Source: Nocardioides luteus
GTDB taxonomy: Bacteria; Actinomycetota; Actinomycetes; Propionibacteriales; Nocardioidaceae
NCBI RefSeq assembly: GCF_015752315.1
Contig: NZ_JADOVJ010000001.1
Location: 4,146,501-4,210,500 of the forward strand
DNA: 64,000 bases
Direction of reading: 5' to 3'
A program made the position numbers and the translations under genes. Each line of letters starts with the position of its first letter. Within the stretch, counting starts at the first letter, position 1. Under the pieces are notes generated by a model. The model searched no databases. It was not told the DNA's origin and worked only from the letters and a program-made list of their open reading frames with translations. This document shows positions 58,209 through 64,000 of the stretch, piece by piece.

Positions 58209-59072
58209 TCAGGCGATCGCGGGATCCGAGGTCGGTACGGCTTGTCGTTCCTCTTCGATCTCGTCCTCGATCTGGAGCAGCCGGCCGAGGGATTCGGCCC
58301 AGAGGGCGAAGATCCCGGACGCCAGCCAGCCGTAGGTGACGAAGGGCCAGTGGAACGGTGCGGCGAAGATCTCCTCGGTGATCCAGAGGCTGTGGCCCCA
58401 CTCGTTCATCGCGACCTGCATCATCTCGGTGACGGAGGCGGAGATGAGGAGGAAGAAGGACCAGGGGAAGCCCTTGTCGGGCGAGTAGACCTTCGGCAGG
58501 CGGGTACGTCCGTAGAGGTAGGTGCCCACCGTCATCGTGATGCCGAGCGGGAACGCCCAGAAGAACATCACGATGTGGCTCGGGGTGAGGGCGGTGTCGC
58601 GAACAGCAGTCTGGTGCCAGACACCGTCCTGGTTCGGGAAGAAGCTCGCCATGAAGTAGAGCGTCACGCAGGTGGCGCCGATCAGGCCCCAGAAGACCGC
58701 GATGCGACGTACCTCCTCGGCCTTGCTGATGGGCCGGGCCTCCGCCTTCGCGGCGAGGTTCTGGCCGGACTTGATCAGCCATCCCCACCAGACGAGCGTC
58801 ACGATCGTGACGACGACCAGCTCGCCGAGGAACAGGTTGAACCAGTACGTCCGGAAGCCGTCGCTGGCCGCGTCCAGGCCGTACTCCTTGTACCAGGCGA
58901 ACTTCTGCTGATAGATCCGCAGCCCGATGAACGACCCGGCGAGCAGGAAGCTCCCGATGAACATCCAGCGCCAGCCGCCGTTCCAGTCGATCGGACCGCG
59001 GCCCTTGGGGAACTCGTCGGTCGAGTCCCCGCGAGTGTCCTCCCGGGATTCCGGGGTGATGGTTGTGGACAT
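58209..59072 (-). CDS. bmoC: Copper membrane monooxygenase subunit C (PmoC/AmoC/BmoC family)
   Basis: A 287-aa membrane subunit with six helices. Conserved metal-site sequence is RDTALTPSHIVMFFWAFPLG, and NEWGHSLWITEEIFAAPFHW matches the PmoC helix around the CuC/CuD region. GGAAGGA precedes the ATG. First of bmoCAB, 36 bp behind the alcohol dehydrogenase gene, so hydrocarbon oxidation and alcohol oxidation are on one transcript. Confidence 0.93.
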   Translation of the reverse strand: MSTTITPESREDTRGDSTDEFPKGRGPIDWNGGWRWMFIGSFLLAGSFIGLRIYQQKFAWYKEYGLDAASDGFRTYWFNLFLGELVVVTIVTLVWWGWLIKSGQNLAAKAEARPISKAEEVRRIAVFWGLIGATCVTLYFMASFFPNQDGVWHQTAVRDTALTPSHIVMFFWAFPLGITMTVGTYLYGRTRLPKVYSPDKGFPWSFFLLISASVTEMMQVAMNEWGHSLWITEEIFAAPFHWPFVTYGWLASGIFALWAESLGRLLQIEDEIEEERQAVPTSDPAIA

Positions 59073-59108
59073 GGTTTTTCCTTCCGGTTGTCGTGCGGAG
59101 GTCCGGGG

Positions 59109-60146
59109 TCAGGGGATGAGGACGGCCCGACCACGCACCCGTCCGTGGTGCAGGTCGTCGAGCGCGGCGTTGGCGTCGTCGAGGGAGTAGATCTGGGAGT
59201 GGAGGGTGACCTTCTTGGCTGCCGCCAGCTCCATCAGCTCGGAGAGCTCGGTGTAGTTGCCGACGAGACTGCCGACGACGCTGATCTCGCTGAAGATGAC
59301 CTGCAGCGCCGGCACGTTGACGTTGCCGCCGTATCCGACGACGTAGTACGTCCCGCCCTGGCGAAGCATGTTCGGGCCCTGGTCGGTGGTGCCGTGCTCG
59401 GCGACGAAGTCGATGACGGCCTCGACCCCGTCTCCCCCGGCGAGGTCCTTGACCGCCTCGACGACATCGCCCTCGCCAGCGTTCACGGTGATGTCCGCAC
59501 CGACCTGCTTCGCGAGCTCGAGAGCGTCCGGGTCCGTGTCGACGACCACGATCTCGGTCGGGCTGAGCGCCTTGAGCGACTGGATCGCGATGTGGCCCAG
59601 ACCGCCGGCGCCGATCACGACCGTCTTCGTCCCGGCCTGGAGCCGGGGCACGGCCTTCTTGACCGCCCGGTACGCCGTGATGCCGGCATCCGCGAGCGGC
59701 GCGACGTCGACCGGCTGGAGGCTCGGATCCAGCTTGATGCAGGCGCGCTCGTTCGTGAGCATGTACTCGGCGTACCCGCCGTCCATGGCGAGCCCGGGGA
59801 ACCCGGCCGTCTCGCAGTACATGTCCTCGCCGCGACGGCATCCCGCGCAGACGCCACAGGTGATGTGCGGGTGGAGGATCACCGTGTCGCCGGGCGCCAC
59901 CGTGGTGACCGCCGAGCCGACCTCGTCGACCCAGCCCGCGTTCTCGTGGCCGAGGATGAACGGGAGGAGGGTGCCGTCGGTGTCGAGGGTGTCCTTCCAG
60001 ACCTTCTCGATGACATGGAGATCCGTCCGGCACACGCCTGCGGCGCCCACCTTGATCACCACGTCGTGCGGCCCGGTGATCCGGGGCTTGGGCACGTCCT
60101 CGATGACCAGCTTCGAGTCATAGGTGTAGAGCCGGGCGGCCTTCAT
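59109..60146 (-). CDS. Zinc-dependent alcohol dehydrogenase
   Basis: A 345-aa medium-chain dehydrogenase. Catalytic zinc ligands are in GVCRTDLHVIE and GHENAGWVDEVG, the structural zinc Cys cluster is CGVCAGCRRGEDMYC, and NAD binding is GAGGLGHIAIQ with Asp (VVVDTD) for NAD over NADP. It should oxidise the alcohol made by the monooxygenase. Related dehydrogenases occur in the propane monooxygenase operons of mycobacteria and rhodococci. The start overlaps the DUF59 gene by 4 bp. Confidence 0.9.
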   Translation of the reverse strand: MKAARLYTYDSKLVIEDVPKPRITGPHDVVIKVGAAGVCRTDLHVIEKVWKDTLDTDGTLLPFILGHENAGWVDEVGSAVTTVAPGDTVILHPHITCGVCAGCRRGEDMYCETAGFPGLAMDGGYAEYMLTNERACIKLDPSLQPVDVAPLADAGITAYRAVKKAVPRLQAGTKTVVIGAGGLGHIAIQSLKALSPTEIVVVDTDPDALELAKQVGADITVNAGEGDVVEAVKDLAGGDGVEAVIDFVAEHGTTDQGPNMLRQGGTYYVVGYGGNVNVPALQVIFSEISVVGSLVGNYTELSELMELAAAKKVTLHSQIYSLDDANAALDDLHHGRVRGRAVLIP

Positions 60147-60850
60147 GCCACTTCTCCTTTGTCGACGGGGATGAGTTGTGAGGGGTAGCGCTCCGCGAGC
60201 AGCGCCTTGCAGAGATGGCCGTTGCCTTCGAAGGACACGGCCATCACGCGGGCAGACCGCCGATGGGCCCGGACCTGCTCCGGACCCACCGGACGGCCAT
60301 CGGCGGCGATGAGGAAGGGGTCGTCGTGGCGGCAGCCGACCCCGAGCTCCTCTCGCGTGGTCAGGTACTTCCCAAGAGCGGGAAGGTCGAGCCGGACGAC
60401 GTCTCCCAACACGAGGTCGACAAGACTCTCGGCGTCGACGCCGAACTCTTCCAGCTGGCGACAGACCTGCTCCTGGCGGATCAGCAGGGTCTTGCGCCGG
60501 AAGTGGTCACGAAGGTCCTCGAGGTCGCCCTCGGCCTCGCTGGGGAACGCGGTCATGAACCCGCCCCTGCTCTGGACGCCGGACTGGATCCGCTCCGACT
60601 CGAAGTGGTCCTCGACGGAGACGGTGACCGCGCCCTTTCCGGCGACGTGCTCCGCCGCCTGGCGTACGTCGTCCACCATCAGCCAGGTGAAGTTCGGCGC
60701 ACAGAAGTACGTCGGCAGCTGCATGACGATGCGCACCTGACCGGCTTCCTCGGTGACGGAGCGGATGAACCCCATGTCCGTCACCGGGCGGTCGACCTCG
60801 GGGTCGTGCACCTCATCCAGCGCAGCGAGGACGTCGGACGCGGTCGACAT
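60143..60850 (-). CDS. DUF59/MIP18-domain protein of monooxygenase operons
   Basis: A 235-aa protein. The N-terminal DUF59-like domain (about 1-110) contains DVLAALDEVHDPEVDRPVTD and the conserved Cys in LPTYFCAPNFTWLM. The C-terminal part has a Cys-His stretch (LGVGCRHDDP). Such proteins accompany soluble di-iron propane/alkane monooxygenases, where they are thought to help metal loading or maturation. Finding it with a copper enzyme is unusual. It overlaps genes on both sides. Confidence 0.82.
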   Translation of the reverse strand: MSTASDVLAALDEVHDPEVDRPVTDMGFIRSVTEEAGQVRIVMQLPTYFCAPNFTWLMVDDVRQAAEHVAGKGAVTVSVEDHFESERIQSGVQSRGGFMTAFPSEAEGDLEDLRDHFRRKTLLIRQEQVCRQLEEFGVDAESLVDLVLGDVVRLDLPALGKYLTTREELGVGCRHDDPFLIAADGRPVGPEQVRAHRRSARVMAVSFEGNGHLCKALLAERYPSQLIPVDKGEVA

Positions 60851-61863
60851 CAGGCCACGACCTCGGCGAGGGCGTCCACCTCTGCGACTCCGACGACGTC
60901 CGCCGGGACCTCGATGTCGTACAGGCGCGCGGCATTGAGGCCGAGGACCTTGGCCTTCTGGACGTCGGTGATGGCGTCGTACTCGCTGCCGTCGGAGAAC
61001 TGGAAGTCGAGGAACTTCTCGATCAGCCAGCGCGGGGTCCAGATCGCGTAGTCGCTTCCGAAGCAGATCTTGTCCTCGCCGAGCCAGTAGAGAAGCTCGC
61101 CCATGATCTGCTCGAAGTAGCGGGGCTTGGCGTGGACGAACGGCATCGCGACCGCCATGCCGGCGTAGACGTTGCGCTCCTGGGTGCCGATCCAGCAGAA
61201 GTCCTCAAGCCTGGGCAGGCCGATGTGCTCGACGATGAAGTTGAGGTCCTGGAAGTCGGTGGCCACGTGGTCGACGTCGTGGACGTCGAAGGCGTCCCGG
61301 TCGAGCGGCCAGACCGTGGGGCCCTTGTGGATGTGGATGTTCTTGATGCCGAGCTCCTGGGACTTCTCCAGGTAGCGGTAGGCCATCGGGTCGGTGAGCG
61401 AGTAGCCGCGGGAGTCGCCCTGCCACTCCGCGGTGTAGAGCTTGACGCCCTGGATCTTCCGCTCGGAGGCCTCCCTCTCGAGCAGCTCGAGGCCTTCCTC
61501 GCCGAAGCGCGGGTCCCAGGAGGTGTTGAGGATGAACCTGCCCGGGTTCTCCTCCACCAGCTCGAGCGCCTCCTTCTCACGGCGGAAGCCGGTCTTGTAG
61601 AACGCGCCGAGGACCGTCGGGTTGAAGACCGCGACGTCGACACCGCCGTTGTCGAGGACGTCCTTGACGACGTCCTCCTTCTCGATCTTCGCGAAGCGCT
61701 CCTTCGACCACTTCTCCTCCTCCGGGGAGAGCCCGTTGTGGTAGTCGAAGAAGCACTGGGTCCAGCCCTTGCCATAGTCGTTCAGGCAGTTCTCGTCCGA
61801 GCCGTCCCAGATGTGGATGTGGCCGTCGACGATGAAGTAGTTCTTGCCGTCCCTGGTGATCAT
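60850..61863 (-). CDS. Amidohydrolase-family protein of monooxygenase operons
   Basis: A 337-aa TIM-barrel metal-dependent hydrolase of the amidohydrolase 2 type. It has an N-terminal DGHIHIWDGSDENC, then HIHKGPTVWP, VEHIGLPRLED and FGSDYAIWTP, which supply the usual His/Asp metal ligands. Close relatives are conserved in mim/prm propane monooxygenase clusters and are needed there for activity or assembly, by reports on the Mycobacterium goodii system. It is the first gene of the reverse-strand operon. Confidence 0.83.
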   Translation of the reverse strand: MITRDGKNYFIVDGHIHIWDGSDENCLNDYGKGWTQCFFDYHNGLSPEEEKWSKERFAKIEKEDVVKDVLDNGGVDVAVFNPTVLGAFYKTGFRREKEALELVEENPGRFILNTSWDPRFGEEGLELLEREASERKIQGVKLYTAEWQGDSRGYSLTDPMAYRYLEKSQELGIKNIHIHKGPTVWPLDRDAFDVHDVDHVATDFQDLNFIVEHIGLPRLEDFCWIGTQERNVYAGMAVAMPFVHAKPRYFEQIMGELLYWLGEDKICFGSDYAIWTPRWLIEKFLDFQFSDGSEYDAITDVQKAKVLGLNAARLYDIEVPADVVGVAEVDALAEVVA

Positions 61864-62253
61864 GCGGTGTCCTCCTGATGCGAGTTCGGCGTGATGGGGA
61901 TGCCGACCGTGTCGGCAGCGGTCTGCCGACTCGGGATCGCTTCAGTGAAGGGCTCGGCCCTACCTGTGTCGAGCGTCACACCGGCATCGATCGCCGCTGT
62001 TCCACACCCGTCGGAATCCGCGCCGAATACCGGTTGTCAGCGGGGTCGGCGCGGCGTCGCGGTAGCGCTGCGGCCACGAAGTCGGCAGCTGTCAGCCGCC
62101 CGATCCGCGAAATCCTCGACGCTTTCCGCAGGGGGTGATGGCGGCCCGGGGTTTACCTCGCCGTTCGCTGTCCAGGCGGTGTGACGGCAGTCACCATTCC
62201 GAGACAACGTGCGGCACGAGCCACGCGTTCACCGGAAGAATCGAGGTCGCTCC
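61864..62253. promoter_or_regulatory. Promoter region of the monooxygenase operon
   Basis: A 390-bp gap with no convincing gene. It holds GTCGGCAG-CGGT-CTGCCGAC (61911-61930, perfect), a second GTCGGCAG half-site at 62091-62098, TGTG-N7-TCACA (61965-61980) and GTGAC-GGCA-GTCAC (62181-62194). These are candidate regulator sites for the monooxygenase operon. Confidence 0.55.
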
Positions 62254-62517
62254 ATGACGTTCGAGACCTTGCTGGTCATGGCGGTCGGTATCGCGGCGCT
62301 GACCGGTCTGCGGATCGTTCTGGCCCTCATCGGAAAGGGGCATGCCGCCGACCACTCGACGATCCCGCGCCCGCGGGAAGAGGGTGCGGTCGGCACCAGG
62401 CGCCGCGCGGTACGCGGCACGGGACGCAACCGGAACCTGCTGTACTTCGTGCCGAGCCAGGAACCGCAGCCGATGCTGGAAGCTCGGCAGGCTACAGCGT
62501 CCGGCGAGCGCCGTTGA
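62254..62517 (+). CDS. Small single-helix membrane protein (87 aa)
   Basis: An 87-aa protein with an N-terminal membrane helix (FETLLVMAVGIAALTGLRIV) and a basic cytoplasmic tail rich in Arg. GAGG lies seven bases before the ATG at 62254. It is divergent from the monooxygenase operon across 390 bp and overlaps the next gene tail-to-tail by 26 bp. No family recognised. Confidence 0.5.
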   Translation: MTFETLLVMAVGIAALTGLRIVLALIGKGHAADHSTIPRPREEGAVGTRRRAVRGTGRNRNLLYFVPSQEPQPMLEARQATASGERR

Positions 62518-62950
62518 CCTTCTGCCGGAGCCAGGCGGGGATGCGGTCCTCGTCGCGGGGGAACGTCTCGAGGTCGAGCGCGTACAGCCCCGGATGGGCC
62601 GGCCAGCGCCAGACCGGCTCGTCGTCGTAGTTGAACACGACCTTCGTCGAGTTCTTCTCCCCCTCGCCCTCGCCGCTGGCGATGGTCCAGCGGGCGGAGA
62701 ACCAGGCGCCCCGGCCCGGCTCGTACATCACCCGCCGGAGCTCGTCGGTCAGCGCGAGGATCGTCTCGGGCGGACGGGCGTAGGCGAAGCTGCCGTCCGG
62801 CCGGTGCACGTCGATGCGTCCGGTGAAGAACATCGACAGGTTGCGGTGGTTGAAGACCAACGTGGACCAGTCGCCCTCGACCTCGTCGGCGAGGTGGAGG
62901 GCGATCTCATCGATGAGCTGTTCCTGTCTGACCACAGGAGGAACGGTCAT
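62492..62950 (-). CDS. Hypothetical protein, possibly YezG/DUF600-like
   Basis: A 152-aa soluble protein (EQLIDEIALHLADEVEGDWS, FYAYxxP-like FAYARPPETILALTDELRR, FNYDDEPVWRWPAHPGLYAL). The pattern weakly recalls the YezG/DUF600 immunity family. The ATG 62950 is the first codon of the plausible protein; the longer upstream frame overlaps the XRE-cupin gene and is not used. No toxin gene is nearby. Confidence 0.6.
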   Translation of the reverse strand: MTVPPVVRQEQLIDEIALHLADEVEGDWSTLVFNHRNLSMFFTGRIDVHRPDGSFAYARPPETILALTDELRRVMYEPGRGAWFSARWTIASGEGEGEKNSTKVVFNYDDEPVWRWPAHPGLYALDLETFPRDEDRIPAWLRQKVNGARRTL

Positions 62951-63097
62951 GACCGCCAACCTACTACCGCTGTCGACCCCAATCCGGGACCAACGTCCCG
63001 AGGTCCGGCACAGTGAGGTGTTTCCCACACGTGACGGGACCGTGAGTTTCCGATGGCTCCGTGAACGCCGAGGACCGTTTCGGACTAGGTTGAGCAG

Positions 63098-63679
63098 ATG
63101 ACTCGGAACCCGCGACAGTCCCTCGATCGCTCCGTGCAGCGGCTGGGTTCCCGCGTGCGCGAGCTGCGCAAGGCGCAGGGGATGACGCTGGTCCAGCTCG
63201 CCGAGGCGACCGACCTGTCCCACCCGTTCCTGAGCCAGATCGAGCGCGGGATGGCACGCCCGTCGATGTCCTCGCTGTTCCGGATCGCGCAGACGCTGGG
63301 CACCACCCAGCAGGGCCTGCTGGCGGACAGCGTCGAGAGCCCCTCCGCAGGCCCGGCGGCGGTCGTACGCCGCTCCGACCCCGGCACCGCGGAGGCGTCC
63401 AACGGCGCGGTGCAGGCGCTGGTCGCCGGGGCCGACCATGCGTTCATCCCGATGGAGTTCGTCGGCGACGAGACGTCCTGGGACCGCTACTGGCAGCACG
63501 AGGAGGACGAGTTCGTCTACGTCGTGGGCGGGACGCTGCGGATCGACCTGGACGGCGAGGAGCAGGTCATGGAGACGGCCGACTCGGTCTACATCCCCGG
63601 CGGCGTACGTCACCGGTGGGCGAGCGCCGACGGCGAGCTCTTCCGGCTGCTGGTGGTCAAGGAGCAGCGCGGGCGCTGA
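63098..63679 (+). CDS. XRE-cupin transcriptional regulator
   Basis: A 193-aa regulator. The helix-turn-helix is at about residues 15-70 (RVRELRKAQGMTLVQLAEAT, LSHPFLSQIERGMARPSMSS). A C-terminal cupin ligand-binding domain follows (WDRYWQHEEDEFVYVVGGTL, SVYIPGGVRHRWAS). Such proteins control amino-acid, polyamine or nitrogen catabolism. It ends with a 23-bp overlap with the convergent amidohydrolase. Confidence 0.88.
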   Translation: MTRNPRQSLDRSVQRLGSRVRELRKAQGMTLVQLAEATDLSHPFLSQIERGMARPSMSSLFRIAQTLGTTQQGLLADSVESPSAGPAAVVRRSDPGTAEASNGAVQALVAGADHAFIPMEFVGDETSWDRYWQHEEDEFVYVVGGTLRIDLDGEEQVMETADSVYIPGGVRHRWASADGELFRLLVVKEQRGR

Positions 63680-64000
63680 ACCGCGCCAGCTCCGCCACGA
63701 TCTCCCGCTCGTCGGCGGTGACGAGCACACCGTCGCGTACGACGACCCGGCCGGCCACGACCACGTGCCGCGGGCGCCGCCCGGGCGAGGCCCAGAGCAG
63801 CCCGGCCGCCGGGTCGTGGACCCCGGCGTCGGCGACGCCGGAGACGTCCCAGACACACAGGTCCGTCCCCGAACCCAGCCCCGGCCGACCGAGGCCGGAC
63901 GCTGAGCCGGTGGTCGCCATCTCGAGCACGTCGGCGGCGGCCAGCGGCGGACCGACCAGCGGCGCGACCTGCATGGCCAAGCGGGCGTCGGCGAGCAGGT
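63657..64000 (-). CDS. Amidohydrolase/deaminase C-terminus (5' end outside window)
   Basis: The last 114 or so residues of an amidohydrolase of the cytosine/8-oxoguanine deaminase type. The sequence ARLAMQVAPLVGPPLAAADV, EMATTGSASGLGRPGLGSGT, DLCVWDVSG and HVVVAGRVVVRDG is typical of the end of the TIM barrel and the closing beta domain. The frame is open past the right edge. The catalytic His residues lie outside the window. Confidence 0.8.
   Translation of the reverse strand, partial: LLADARLAMQVAPLVGPPLAAADVLEMATTGSASGLGRPGLGSGTDLCVWDVSGVADAGVHDPAAGLLWASPGRRPRHVVVAGRVVVRDGVLVTADEREIVAELARFSARAAP

Overview
The window is a high-GC actinobacterial chromosome segment. Most likely it is from Nocardioides or a close relative (Propionibacteriales). 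The reasons are strong G/C bias at third codon positions, frequent GTG starts, many 4-bp ATGA gene overlaps, typical actinobacterial families (GAF/Fis activators, XRE regulators, MsiK-dependent sugar ABC operons), and above all a bmoCAB-type copper membrane monooxygenase. That enzyme type is known in Gram-positives from butane-oxidising Nocardioides and mycobacterial hydrocarbon oxidisers.

Layout. (1) 1-6750: two branched-chain amino-acid-type ABC permeases (the first truncated by the window edge), a GAF/PucR regulator, a DUF255 thioredoxin-like protein and a membrane-anchored hypothetical protein. (2) 6980-22150: an aromatic-compound catabolic island. It holds a hydantoinase/ketone-carboxylase pair, a TetR regulator, a thiolase, an AAHS-type transporter, a maleate-isomerase-like enzyme, a VOC protein, an 82-aa coupled protein, an alpha/beta hydrolase, an aryl-CoA-type FAD monooxygenase, an aryl-AMP/CoA ligase and an SDR. 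A palindrome of the form CGTCAA-N4-TYGACR recurs in front of its transcription units. (3) 22260-34230: a galactoside/arabinoside utilisation locus, with a LacI regulator, a sugar ABC transporter without ATPase, GH35 and GH42 beta-galactosidases, a GH51 arabinofuranosidase and a GH36 alpha-galactosidase. Two near-identical LacI-type palindromes lie in the divergent promoter. (4) 34360-39470: an orphan solute-binding protein, then a compact RiPP locus. The RiPP locus has a precursor with repeated FDN/WDN motifs (AmcA type), a radical SAM/SPASM maturase (AmcB type), a coupled 76-aa Cys-containing protein and a pentapeptide-repeat protein. A divergent XRE/TPR regulator is coupled to a protein built from two similar halves. 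(5) 39750-41530: a lower-GC gene combining a DUF262 domain with an AlbA_2-like domain. (6) 41890-49760: a giant single-chain biotin-dependent acyl-CoA carboxylase, small metabolic proteins and an XRE/MmyB regulator. (7) 49780-62250: the copper membrane monooxygenase region. bmoCAB is preceded by an amidohydrolase, a DUF59 protein and an alcohol dehydrogenase, which normally accompany soluble propane (Mim/Prm) monooxygenases. It is followed by small membrane proteins, a cupredoxin-like lipoprotein and a polytopic membrane protein. A MimR-like GAF/Fis activator and an IclR regulator sit at the far end. (8) 62250-64000: small hypotheticals, an XRE-cupin regulator and a truncated amidohydrolase.

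The two most notable systems are the multiple-cyclophane RiPP locus and the hybrid hydrocarbon-oxidation cluster, in which a copper monooxygenase is wired to soluble-monooxygenase accessory genes. The aromatic island may encode an unusual route that joins ketone carboxylation and thiolysis to aryl-CoA hydroxylation; this is inference. No rRNA, tRNA, CRISPR array or insertion sequence was recognised.
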